Positions 7,688 through 15,170 of a DNA stretch of 64,000 nt are shown piece by piece; within the stretch, counting starts at the first letter, position 1; the number at the start of each line of letters is the position of its first letter. The DNA lies in NCBI RefSeq assembly GCF_004115925.1, contig NZ_SDDX01000019.1:186001-250000 (forward strand), given 5' to 3'. The position numbers and the translations under genes were made by a program. The DNA comes from Lelliottia nimipressuralis (GTDB lineage Bacteria; Pseudomonadota; Gammaproteobacteria; Enterobacterales; Enterobacteriaceae). The notes below the pieces were generated by a model. The model did not search any database, was not told where the DNA came from, and saw only the letters and a list, made by a program, of their open reading frames with translations.

Positions 7688-8692
7688 TCAGAACACCGGT
7701 ACGCCCAGCCCCCGTTTTACCTCTTTTAAGGTCGCCTGCGTGACTTCATGGGCGCGTTCGCTGCCTTTTTTCAGTATCTCCATCAGCTGGCTTTTGTCCT
7801 GGATGTAGGTCGCCCGCCGCTCGCGCATTGGCGCGATCAGCTCCTGCAGGCACGCTTCCAGCTCGTTTTTACAGATCCTATCGCCCAGCCCGCCTTGCTG
7901 ATAGTGGTCTTTCATCGCCGCGACTTTGGCTTTATCCGCGTGAAACGCATCCAGCCAGGTGAACACCACGTTGCCCTCGATCTGGCCCGGATCGCTCACT
8001 TTCAAATGGTGAGGGTCCGTATACATGGCGCTGACGGCGCGGTGTATGGTCTCTTCGCTGGCCGAAAGGTGCAGCGTGTTGCCGAGGGATTTCGACATTT
8101 TGGCGTTACCGTCGACGCCCGGCAGACGGCTGGTGTCACTCAGCATCGCTTTGCAGTGGCGCAGCACCGGGGCGGGCAGCAGGCTATTCATCTTGTGTAC
8201 GATTTCGTTGGTTTGTTCGATCATCGGCAACTGGTCATCGCCGACGGGCACCACTTCGGCTTTAAACGCGGTAATGTCCGCCGCCTGGCTGATGGGATAC
8301 ACCAGGAAACCGGCGGGCAGCGAGCGGGCAAACCCTTTCTGCGCGATCTCATTTTTCACCGTCGGATTACGCTCCACGCGCGCCACGGTGACGATGTTCA
8401 TATACAGCATCGTCAGCTCGGCAAGCGCCGGGAGAGCAGATTGCAGGCAGAGGGTGGTGAGGTCGGGGTCGATACCTGCGGCCAGATAATCGGCCAGTAC
8501 TTCGGGGATGTTGTCGCGTATTTTTTGCGGGTTACTGCCGTTATCCGTCAGGCCCTGTAGGTCTGCGACCAGCACAAACTGTTGATAGTCGTGCTGCAAC
8601 GCAACACGCTGGCGTAGCGATCCAACATAGTGGCCGAGATGCAGAGGGCCAGTCGGACGGTCGCCGGTGAGAATAGTCGTTTTAGGGTTCAT
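7688..8692 (-). CDS. trpS2: Second tryptophanyl-tRNA synthetase (TrpRS2)
   Basis: A 334-residue class I aminoacyl-tRNA synthetase that charges tRNA-Trp. TGDRPTGPLHLGHYVGS gives the HIGH-type motif (HLGH, residues 18-21) and NAKMSKSLGN the KMSKS motif; SQAADITAFKAEVVPVGDDQ is the TrpRS tryptophan-pocket and dimer region. The main enterobacterial trpS lies in the dam operon, so this is an extra copy. Such paralogues are sometimes tolerant of tryptophan analogues such as indolmycin. The ribosome site AAGGAG is eight bases before the ATG. Upstream lies a leader peptide with Trp-Trp codons and competing hairpins (8741-8851), implying induction when charged tRNA-Trp is short. fosA diverges from the same upstream region. 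Confidence 0.93.
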   Translation of the reverse strand: MNPKTTILTGDRPTGPLHLGHYVGSLRQRVALQHDYQQFVLVADLQGLTDNGSNPQKIRDNIPEVLADYLAAGIDPDLTTLCLQSALPALAELTMLYMNIVTVARVERNPTVKNEIAQKGFARSLPAGFLVYPISQAADITAFKAEVVPVGDDQLPMIEQTNEIVHKMNSLLPAPVLRHCKAMLSDTSRLPGVDGNAKMSKSLGNTLHLSASEETIHRAVSAMYTDPHHLKVSDPGQIEGNVVFTWLDAFHADKAKVAAMKDHYQQGGLGDRICKNELEACLQELIAPMRERRATYIQDKSQLMEILKKGSERAHEVTQATLKEVKRGLGVPVF

Positions 8693-8740
8693 GAAAGACT
8701 CCTTAAGGTTTTAAAAGCCGAAAGACGTCTCTGAAATGCA

Positions 8741-8808
8741 ATAGCCGCCTTTCGGCGGCTATCTGAAAAGAGGGAAAACACTTCCGGGCCGCCTTTAAGA
8801 AGGCAGCC
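8741..8808 (-). promoter_or_regulatory. Attenuator with mutually exclusive stems ahead of trpS2
   Basis: On the trpS2 strand four segments can pair alternatively. Segment 1 GGCTGCCTT (8808-8800, just after the Trp codons) pairs with segment 2 AAGGCGGCC (8795-8787). Segment 2 can instead pair GGCGGC with GCCGCC of segment 3 (8762-8754). Segment 3 ATAGCCGCC pairs perfectly with segment 4 GGCGGCTAT (8749-8741), loop GAAA. A ribosome stalled at the tandem Trp codons would cover segment 1 and favour the 2:3 anti-terminator. The T-tract after segment 4 is poor (TGCATTTC), which is the main weakness of a termination model. Confidence 0.7.
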
Positions 8809-8851
8809 ACCACAGGGTGTGATGTAAAGCGGGGAGGTGTTTTCTGTTCAT
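8795..8851 (-). CDS. Leader peptide of trpS2 with tandem Trp codons
   Basis: An 18-codon ORF encoding [18 protein letters not shown] then TAA. Two adjacent TGG codons (8812-8807) are placed four codons before the stop, directly at the base of the first attenuator stem. This is the same logic as the trp operon leader peptide. The Shine-Dalgarno match is weak. An outer inverted repeat, GAAAACACCTCC near the start of the ORF with GGAAGTGTTTTC at 8773-8784, could also enclose the leader. Confidence 0.75.
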   Translation of the reverse strand: MNRKHLPALHHTLWWLPS

Positions 8852-8896
8852 CGAATTACCGTATCATGTTCTGAGCGAAACACAACAGGGGATCGT

Positions 8897-9319
8897 ATGC
8901 TGCAATCACTCAACCACCTCACGCTGGCCGTCAGCAACCTGCAAACCAGCGTGGCGTTCTGGCGCGATCTGCTGGGTTTGTCACTGCATGCGCAGTGGGA
9001 CACCGGCGCGTATCTTACCTGCGGCGATCTCTGGCTGTGCCTGTCGTTTGACGAGACTCGCGACTATGTTCCGCCCAACGAAAGCGACTATACCCACTAT
9101 GCGTTCAGCGTCGCACCGGCAGATTTTGACTCGTTTTCACACAGGCTTGAGCAGGCGGGCGTCACCGTCTGGAAGAGCAATAAAAGCGAAGGGGCGTCGT
9201 TCTATTTTCTCGATCCAGACGGGCATAAGCTGGAACTGCATGTGGGCGATCTCGCCGCGCGACTGGCGGCGTGTCGGGAAAAGCCCTATGCCGGGATGCA
9301 GTTTTATTCACCGGCGTGA
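8897..9319 (+). CDS. fosA: Fosfomycin resistance glutathione transferase FosA
   Basis: A 140-residue VOC-fold enzyme that uses Mn2+ and K+ to add glutathione to the epoxide of fosfomycin, inactivating it in the cytoplasm. The start [11 protein letters not shown] gives metal ligand His7; [10 protein letters not shown] gives His67 and [11 protein letters not shown] gives Glu113, the complete metal triad of the family. CGDLWLCLS and [13 protein letters not shown] match chromosomal FosA proteins of Klebsiella and Enterobacter. The ATG at 8897 gives the family length; an in-frame upstream start at 8837 would add 20 residues with no family match. It diverges from the trpS2 leader and overlaps the convergent GNAT gene by 16 bases. 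A -10-like TATCAT lies at 8862-8867. Confidence 0.94.
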   Translation: MLQSLNHLTLAVSNLQTSVAFWRDLLGLSLHAQWDTGAYLTCGDLWLCLSFDETRDYVPPNESDYTHYAFSVAPADFDSFSHRLEQAGVTVWKSNKSEGASFYFLDPDGHKLELHVGDLAARLAACREKPYAGMQFYSPA

Positions 9320-10122
9320 TCGCAAACCATCTCACGCTGCGAAATGTCCATCTGCGCGTAGCCTGCCGCCAAAAACAGCCGCGCAAAACGCTCCGGCACC
9401 GCGACCGGGGTGCTGATTGCTGGATACTGCTCGCTCAGTGTTTGCAACAGGCGCAGCGCCTCTCCCTTACGCCGCGATGCCGGTTCCACAAACAGATAGC
9501 GCAGCTGCGGCGCCGGGCCGTGAGTCATGATGGCCGCCCATGCACCTCCGGTGGTTAACACCTTGCAGGGTAACGAGCGCAGCGCCAGCGGATCGAGCTG
9601 CCAGGGCGTGGTCTCCCGTGGCGCAGAAAAGAGCGCACGGTAAAGTGCATCCAGCGTGGTAGTGTGCAGTTCTGCGCCCGGCGGATTCTCCGTCGTGATG
9701 GCTTTAAAGCCGTACAGCGCCTGTGAATCGCGAAACCCCAGCGATCGGTACAGCGCAATCCCGGCGTGATTCTCGGCGATCACTTCCAGATAAAAACGCG
9801 CTACGTCTTTGGTTTTCAACGTGGCGAACAGCGGTGCGAGCATCGTGCGGGCCAGCCCTTTCCCACGAAGTGGCGGAACGATAGCAAACGCCGCGAGACG
9901 GGCGAGAGCGTCACGTCGGGCGATAATGGCGATTGCCACCGGCTCACCATTCTGCAGCCAGACGCAGGAGTCTTCCATGCTCATCCCCTCTGCGGCAAAA
10001 CGCAGGGCAAAAGCCTCGGGCGTGAGCGAAAACGGGACGAAATAGTGCTGAAAACAGCGCTCCAGAATGCGAGTAAGTTCCGTCACGCTGAAGTGAAGGG
10101 CGCTGACTGCGGTCAGTTCCAT
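9304..10122 (-). CDS. Two-domain GNAT acetyltransferase
   Basis: A 272-residue protein with two GNAT folds. The N-terminal domain has the acetyl-CoA motif [17 protein letters not shown] (R/Q-x-x-G-x-G/A) and [20 protein letters not shown]; the C-terminal domain is weaker, with [23 protein letters not shown] and [12 protein letters not shown]. Tandem GNAT proteins often keep one active and one degenerate domain. The ATG at 10122 has GAGGA eight bases upstream and is preferred over the longer ORF from 10194. Its acceptor is unknown. It converges on fosA with a 16-base overlap. Confidence 0.82.
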   Translation of the reverse strand: MELTAVSALHFSVTELTRILERCFQHYFVPFSLTPEAFALRFAAEGMSMEDSCVWLQNGEPVAIAIIARRDALARLAAFAIVPPLRGKGLARTMLAPLFATLKTKDVARFYLEVIAENHAGIALYRSLGFRDSQALYGFKAITTENPPGAELHTTTLDALYRALFSAPRETTPWQLDPLALRSLPCKVLTTGGAWAAIMTHGPAPQLRYLFVEPASRRKGEALRLLQTLSEQYPAISTPVAVPERFARLFLAAGYAQMDISQREMVCDHAGE

Positions 10123-10224
10123 GAGGGTCATCCTCAGTAAGGGAGAGGACATCAGTGTAGCGGATGAATCCTCTCCTGTATTTCTGAATGCCACGCGTTT
10201 TCAGCTTACTGGGAACGGCAGAAA

Positions 10225-10611
10225 TTACTCCCCCACCAGTTCAATTCTGTTCCCGTCGGGATCGGCGATCACCGCTTCGTAAAATCCATCGCCTGTCATG
10301 CGCGGTGCGCTGAGCAGGGTACTGTTCTGCCGCGCCTGTTCCGCCATACGATCCACATTCGCTTTGCTGCCGACATCGAGGGCGATATGCGCCCAGCCAA
10401 CAAATTCCGGGTAAGCGGGCGCGTCGGCCAGCTCCGGGACCGTCATCAGCTCAATCGTCGGGCCGTCGGTGAGCGTAATAAAGTGCGACGCAAAGCCGGG
10501 GCGGTTTTTGCTGATGTAAATCTCGTTGCTGCGACCCCCGAAAACCGTTTCCCAGAACTGAACCTGCGCGGACAGGTTGCGGGTCCAGAGGGCGACATGT
10601 GCAATTTTCAT
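10225..10611 (-). CDS. VOC family protein (lactoylglutathione lyase-like)
   Basis: A 128-residue VOC protein with MKIAHVALWTRNLSAQVQFWETVFGG at the N-terminus and EAVIADPDGNRIELVGE at the C-terminus. The His6-type and Glu (IELVGE) positions match the metal ligands of glyoxalase I-like members. The substrate is not known. Its ATG overlaps the TGA of the small upstream ORF (ATGA), so translation of the two is probably coupled. Confidence 0.83.
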   Translation of the reverse strand: MKIAHVALWTRNLSAQVQFWETVFGGRSNEIYISKNRPGFASHFITLTDGPTIELMTVPELADAPAYPEFVGWAHIALDVGSKANVDRMAEQARQNSTLLSAPRMTGDGFYEAVIADPDGNRIELVGE

Positions 10612-10787
10612 ATTAAGCCTCGTTGTTTGCTGCGCGTTGTTGGGTGATATTCCTGGAACCGGGCGGGCAACTCTTCCCGCTGCACTTTTTGCTGCGATCG
10701 CTCAGTGTGGCTGACGGGCTGAAACCAGAATCCGTCGTAAGGCTGAGTAGCCACAAGCGGGTGAGATGGCTTGCTGCGTTTTATCAT
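10608..10787 (-). CDS. Small basic protein of unknown function
   Basis: A 59-residue basic protein rich in Arg, Lys, His, Pro and Gln (for example PYDGFWFQPVSHTERSQQKVQ). A GGGAG ribosome site lies seven bases before the ATG at 10787, and its TGA overlaps the ATG of the VOC gene, both of which argue that it is translated. No domain is recognised and no membrane segment is present. Confidence 0.5.
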   Translation of the reverse strand: MIKRSKPSHPLVATQPYDGFWFQPVSHTERSQQKVQREELPARFQEYHPTTRSKQRGLI

Positions 10788-10879
10788 CACGCTCCCTTCC
10801 AGGCTGCATTGTTGACAGGGTGAGCGTCATGCAACATTATGCGCATTGATGCTCGATTTGGATTATTACAGGACTCTTT

Positions 10880-11651
10880 ATGCTCGATTATGCTGCTTTT
10901 CCGGAACAACGACAAGACCTGATCCGCAAGATCCTTCAGGAGAAGGGCCGGGTGGTCTGCACGGAGTTAGCCACCCAAATGAAGGTGTCGGAGCACACGA
11001 TTCGCCGTGATTTACATGAGCTTAGCAAAGAGGGTTTATGCAAAAAGGTCTACGGTGGCGCGGTGCTTCAGCTGCCGGATGCGGGAAACTTCCTTAGCCG
11101 CGAGCAAAAAAAATCCTGCAAAAAAAGACATGATCGCGCAGAAAGCGGCAACCTTTATCAAACACGGCAGCTGCATTTTTATGGATACCGGCACAACCAA
11201 TCTGGCCCTGGCGAAAGCGTTGCCTGCCGATCTGAAGGTGACTATCGTGACCAATTCGCCGGCAATTGCGGCGGAGCTGCTGCGCCATCCGCTGTGTGAG
11301 GTGATCATGACCGGCGGGCAGATTCAGCGCGCCTCCGGCGGCGCGGTTGGGGCGACGGCGGCCAGCCAGATCCAGGGGATTATCTTCGATCAGGCTTTTA
11401 TCGGCGGCTGCGCAATGGACCCAGAAATGGGGCTGACCGGCTTTGATTTTGCCGACTGCGAGTTCAAGAAAACGGTGATTGCCCAAAGCAATCAGACCAT
11501 CGTGGCGCTGACCACCGACAAGATCCCCGGCGTCGCGCGCTTCGTGGTCGCCAAAACCGGTGATATCGATGTGCTGGTGGTTGAAGCGAATATGAACCAG
11601 GACGTTCTTAACGCGTTCGCGACTCAGGATGTTCGCATTGTGTGCGCCTGA
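10880..11651 (+). pseudogene. DeoR/GlpR-family regulator, frameshifted in a poly-A tract
   Basis: The first reading frame encodes a DeoR winged helix (RQDLIRKILQEKGRVVCTELATQMKVSEHTIRRDL, residues about 10-45). At 11106-11113 there is a run of eight A; the sugar-binding domain continues in the next frame as NPAKKDMIAQKAATF ... FMDTGTTNLALAK ... TNSPAIAAELL, which are hallmark DeoR C-domain motifs. Removing one A (seven instead of eight) gives a continuous protein of about 256 residues. The cause may be a real mutation, a sequencing error, or slippage that lets some full-length protein be made. The ribosome site is AGGA. The DeoR gene precedes the ClpP paralogue by 64 bases. Confidence 0.85.
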
Positions 11652-11715
11652 CGACTTTGCCAGGCAAAACAGGCTACACTCTCACTTTGAGCGCTAAAAG
11701 CCGAGGATAATAACA

Positions 11716-12321
11716 ATGCACTTCACACAGAAAGATCGCGACAACACAGAAAAATCAGAAGGGAAAAACGGCGCGGGCGCGCTTCAGCAAAAACTACTCG
11801 AGTCTCGCTCGATCATTATCTCCGGTGAAATTGATCAGGCGCTGGCCGAGAAAGTGATCACCCAACTGATCCTGCTGCAAAGCGTGAGCAACGATCCGAT
11901 CAAGCTGTACATCAACAGCCAGGGCGGCCACGTGGAAGCGGGTGATACCATTCACGACTTTATCAAGTTTATCCGCCCGGATGTGCACGTGATCGGGACC
12001 GGCTGGGTGGCGAGCGCCGGGATCACCATCTTCCTGGCGGCGAAAAAAGAGCACCGTTATGCGCTGCCGAATACCCGTTTCATGATCCATCAGCCGCTGG
12101 GCGGCGTGCGTGGTCAGGCAACGGATATTGAAATCGAAGCGCGTGAAATCATCCGCATGCTGGACCGCGTAAACAAGCTGATCGCCGATGCGACCGGCCA
12201 GCCGCTGGAAAAAGTGAAAAAAGACACCGACCGTAACTTCTGGATGTCTCCTGCCGAGGCGCTGGATTACGGCGTCGTGGGCAAAATCATCACCCAGTAT
12301 GATGAACTGAAACTGGATTAA
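11716..12321 (+). CDS. ClpP-family serine protease paralogue
   Basis: A 201-residue ClpP-fold protease. Catalytic residues are visible: Ser100 in GTGWVASAGITIF, His125 in RFMIHQPLGG and Asp172 in TDRNFWMSPAEA, so the triad is intact. The nucleophile motif GWVASAG differs from the canonical GQAASMG of the housekeeping ClpP. The N-terminus is polar (KDRDNTEKSEGKN) and unlike the ClpP propeptide. No Clp ATPase gene is adjacent, so it either pairs with ClpA/ClpX, forms mixed barrels, or acts alone on small substrates. A strong hairpin follows the stop. Confidence 0.88.
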   Translation: MHFTQKDRDNTEKSEGKNGAGALQQKLLESRSIIISGEIDQALAEKVITQLILLQSVSNDPIKLYINSQGGHVEAGDTIHDFIKFIRPDVHVIGTGWVASAGITIFLAAKKEHRYALPNTRFMIHQPLGGVRGQATDIEIEAREIIRMLDRVNKLIADATGQPLEKVKKDTDRNFWMSPAEALDYGVVGKIITQYDELKLD

Positions 12322-12330
12322 GTGTTCCTG

Positions 12331-12354
12331 TTAGCGCCCGGTTTCGGGCGCTAA
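12331..12354. terminator. Hairpin between the ClpP paralogue and the SH3-like gene
   Basis: TTAGCGCCCG and CGGGCGCTAA form a perfect ten-base stem with loop GTTT. It lies between convergent genes and overlaps the stop codon of the leftward SH3-like gene. No long T-tract follows. Confidence 0.65.
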
Positions 12355-12647
12355 CGTTCATGTAAAATAATCGCTGTCCAGTTGGGTCTTATGACCTCCG
12401 GAAATTCCGGATACGGCTCCAGCCGTGTACAAGCCCCGGCCCAGATAAAGGTATCCTCGCCCACCCGATACCAGTGCGCATTGCCTTCCACCGCATCTCC
12501 CACCACCGCCCCCTGAACCGTCACGCGACTCCCGGCAGGTAGCGCATTCGCAACGGGCGAAAAAACCGACGGATTTTCCCTGCGTGTGAAAACGCCCATC
12601 GTGGTGCTAACCGTTCCTGAAACAGGAAGTTCAGTGTAATGGCTCAT
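12351..12647 (-). CDS. Small SH3-like domain protein
   Basis: A 98-residue soluble protein. The middle has the pattern of a bacterial SH3 domain: GVFTRRENPSVFSPVANALPAGSRVTV, then HWYRVGEDTFIWAGACTRLEP, with the Trp-Tyr and FIWAG strands typical of SH3-type folds. No signal peptide is seen in this start. The ATG at 12647 has GAGG six to seven bases upstream; a longer start at 12734 adds 29 residues without support. Function is unknown. Confidence 0.65.
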   Translation of the reverse strand: MSHYTELPVSGTVSTTMGVFTRRENPSVFSPVANALPAGSRVTVQGAVVGDAVEGNAHWYRVGEDTFIWAGACTRLEPYPEFPEVIRPNWTAIILHER

Positions 12648-12852
12648 ATCAGGCCTCGTAACAGCGCGCTCATAGTCATTAACGATATAAGTCGCCAGGG
12701 ATCGGGCGATAACCTTAAAGGCTGAAACTGTCACGGTGTGTCATGCGAACGGCTGAAGGGGAGGGATTTGGCGGCCAATTGACCCACGACAAAGCAGCCT
12801 CACGGCTCGTCTCTCATAATCGGACCTGTTTCCCTTCTCACTGGTGCTTTCC

Positions 12853-13974
12853 ATGGCGTATCAACTGAATCTCAACTGGCCGGAATTTCTTGAAAAATAC
12901 TGGCAAAAACAACCCGTTGTGCTGAAAAATGCCTTCCCGAATTTTGTCGATCCGATCACGCCTGATGAACTCGCGGGCCTGGCAATGGAGCCAGAAGTCG
13001 ACAGCCGTCTGGTCAGCCATTTCAACGGTGAGTGGCAGGCGAGCAACGGTCCTTTCGAGCATTTTGACGGACTGGGTGAAAACGGCTGGTCGCTGCTGGC
13101 GCAGGCGGTGAACCACTGGCACATGCCGTCCGCAGAGCTGGTACGCCCGTTCCGCGTGCTGCCAGACTGGCGTCTGGACGATCTGATGATCTCCTACTCC
13201 GTGCCTGGCGGTGGCGTTGGCCCGCATATCGATCAGTACGATGTGTTTATCATTCAGGGGATGGGCAGCCGCCGCTGGCGCGTGGGTGACAAGCTGCCGA
13301 TGCGTCAGTTCTGCCCGCATCCGGCGCTGCTGCACGTCGATCCCTTTACGCCGATTATCGACGAAGATCTGGAGCCGGGCGATATCCTCTACATTCCGCC
13401 TGGATTCCCGCACGACGGTTTTACCCACGAAACGGCGCTGAATTATTCCGTGGGCTTCCGTGGGCCTAACGGTCGTGATCTGATCAGCAGCTTTGCCGAC
13501 TACGCGCTGGAAAACGATCTGGGCGGCGAGCACTACAGCGATCCGGATCTGACCTGTCGCGAACACCCTGGCCGCGTAGAGCAGTACGAACTTGATCGTC
13601 TGCGCAACATGATGATCGAGATGATCAGCCAGCCGGAAGATTTCAAAAAATGGTTCGGCAGCTTTGTCAGCACTCCGCGTCACGAGCTGGATATCGCCGC
13701 GGCAGAACCGGCTTACGAACCCGAGGAGGTGCTGGATGCCCTGCAGGGCGGCGAAACGCTCTCCCGCCTGAGCGGTCTACGCGTGCTGAACGTGGGCGGC
13801 GGTTTCTTTATCAACAGCGAACTGCTCGAAACGGTGGATGCGAAAGCGGCCGATGTGCTTTGCCGTTACACCGAGTTTGGCCAAAACGAACTCGGCGACG
13901 CGCTGCAAAACCCGGCGTTTATCGCGGAACTGACCGATCTGATTAACCAGGGTTACTGGTACTTCGAAGAGTAA
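12853..13974 (+). CDS. RoxA/YcfD-type 2-oxoglutarate oxygenase (ribosomal protein uL16 arginine hydroxylase family)
   Basis: A 373-residue JmjC/cupin oxygenase, the same length as E. coli YcfD (RoxA), which hydroxylates an Arg of 50S protein uL16. PGGGVGPHIDQYDVFIIQG supplies the iron ligands His and Asp (H-x-D), and IPPGFPHDGFTHE the distal His. The dimer/winged-helix C-terminal region is also present. By eye identity with E. coli YcfD is only moderate in the C-terminal third, and the gene is away from the phoPQ region where ycfD lies in E. coli, so this may be a second copy. The ATG at 12853 gives the family start MAYQLNLNWPEFLEKYW. Confidence 0.85.
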   Translation: MAYQLNLNWPEFLEKYWQKQPVVLKNAFPNFVDPITPDELAGLAMEPEVDSRLVSHFNGEWQASNGPFEHFDGLGENGWSLLAQAVNHWHMPSAELVRPFRVLPDWRLDDLMISYSVPGGGVGPHIDQYDVFIIQGMGSRRWRVGDKLPMRQFCPHPALLHVDPFTPIIDEDLEPGDILYIPPGFPHDGFTHETALNYSVGFRGPNGRDLISSFADYALENDLGGEHYSDPDLTCREHPGRVEQYELDRLRNMMIEMISQPEDFKKWFGSFVSTPRHELDIAAAEPAYEPEEVLDALQGGETLSRLSGLRVLNVGGGFFINSELLETVDAKAADVLCRYTEFGQNELGDALQNPAFIAELTDLINQGYWYFEE

Positions 13975-13988
13975 TCCGAACGATGAAC

Positions 13989-14019
13989 CTGCGGCGACGT
14001 AGCCTTTGCGCCGCCGCAG
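13989..14019 (+). terminator. Hairpin after the RoxA-type gene
   Basis: CTGCGGCG and CGCCGCAG are perfect eight-base arms around a 15-base loop, 14 bases after the stop codon. A T-tract is lacking, so the call rests on position and stem alone. Confidence 0.45.
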
Positions 14020-14059
14020 TGTTAATGTTCGTGTGTCATCCGCCCACGCATACGCCATC

Positions 14060-15031
14060 ATGAATCTTGCCGCACAGCCTGATAGCTCAACCAAACGCCT
14101 GTTCTGCGTTGAGGATTTTATTGGCTTCGGCGAGCGCTACGGTATTGATTATCGCTTTCCGCATCTGGCAGATAACGCCTGGGACAGCCCCGTTCTGCAC
14201 GGCGATGTCGAAGAGATGACTCTCTCCTCCGGTATTTCCCTGACGCACTCTGACGTGCGCGTGCTCCAGCCCTACGAAACTACCTCCCGCCACAGCAGCC
14301 CGCTTTATATGCTGGTGGTGCTGGAAGGTTGCGTCACGCTAACGCTGAACGGCCAGGAATATCAGGTGCTGCCGGGGATGGCCTTTAGCTCGCAGCTTAG
14401 CGAACAGCAGGCGATGAGCGCCCGTCACGACGCAGATTGCACCCTGAAAACCCTCTCCTTTGGCGTCTATCCGAATAATGCCGATCGCCAGAGCTTACTG
14501 GAAACGCTGCTCCAGGAATGGCAGCGTCTGAATGCGCCAACGTTCGTCTGGCCGGTGCCCGGATTTGTATTGATCGGCATTCAGCATGCGCAGCAGAAGG
14601 GGCTGAGCGCCGTGGCGCGCACGCTGTTGCTCGAAGGGCTGATGTACCAGTTGCTCGGCCACGGTCTGAACCAGTGCCAGCCGCAAACAGGACGCAGTGC
14701 TTTGCCGCCGAGCGGGGAACATGCCCGCCTGGAACGCATCCGGCGCATGCTGGAACAGTCGCCGGAACAGGAGTACACCCTCGCACAGCTGGCGACGCAG
14801 GCGGCGATGAGCTCTGGCAGCCTGCGGACGAAGTTCCGCCACGCCTATGGCAAAACGGTGTTTGATTACCTGCGCGACTGCCGTCTGGAGCTGGCACGCC
14901 GCTATCTGCTGGAAGGGCACAGCGTGCAGCAGGCTGCGTGGATGTCCGGATATCAGCACGCGACCAATTTCGCCACTGCGTTTCGCCGTCGATACGGTAT
15001 CTCCCCCGGCGATCTGCGCCGACACGGCTAA
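14060..15031 (+). CDS. AraC-family regulator of the adjacent siderophore receptor
   Basis: A 323-residue regulator. The N-terminal part is a ligand-sensing region; the C-terminal 100 residues have two helix-turn-helices, YTLAQLATQAAMSSGSLRTKFR and HSVQQAAWMSGYQHATNFATAFRRRYG, ending SPGDLRRHG. This domain order and the GYQHATNFATAFRRRYGISP motif are those of PchR/YbtA-type regulators that sense ferric siderophores. The TonB receptor starts 140 bases downstream on the same strand. The start MNLAAQPDS at 14060 is chosen; the 18 residues upstream look non-coding. Confidence 0.87.
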   Translation: MNLAAQPDSSTKRLFCVEDFIGFGERYGIDYRFPHLADNAWDSPVLHGDVEEMTLSSGISLTHSDVRVLQPYETTSRHSSPLYMLVVLEGCVTLTLNGQEYQVLPGMAFSSQLSEQQAMSARHDADCTLKTLSFGVYPNNADRQSLLETLLQEWQRLNAPTFVWPVPGFVLIGIQHAQQKGLSAVARTLLLEGLMYQLLGHGLNQCQPQTGRSALPPSGEHARLERIRRMLEQSPEQEYTLAQLATQAAMSSGSLRTKFRHAYGKTVFDYLRDCRLELARRYLLEGHSVQQAAWMSGYQHATNFATAFRRRYGISPGDLRRHG

Positions 15032-15125
15032 CTCACTTTTCGCCATCGCGCGAATCTCCCGCATACGATTTGTCATTTCGCATACGTCACCTGGCGTCGC
15101 GCATAGCTGTTTGCGATCTCAAAAA

Positions 15126-15144
15126 GGTAATAATTCTTATTAAC
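15126..15144. promoter_or_regulatory. Putative Fur box before the siderophore receptor
   Basis: GGTAATAATTCTTATTAAC has a TAATAA / TTATTA inverted repeat and agrees with the 19-base Fur consensus at 13 positions by eye. It is 27 bases before the receptor start, a usual location for iron repression. Confidence 0.6.
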
Positions 15145-15170
15145 AATTAGAAATACCTTTGGAGACTTTC

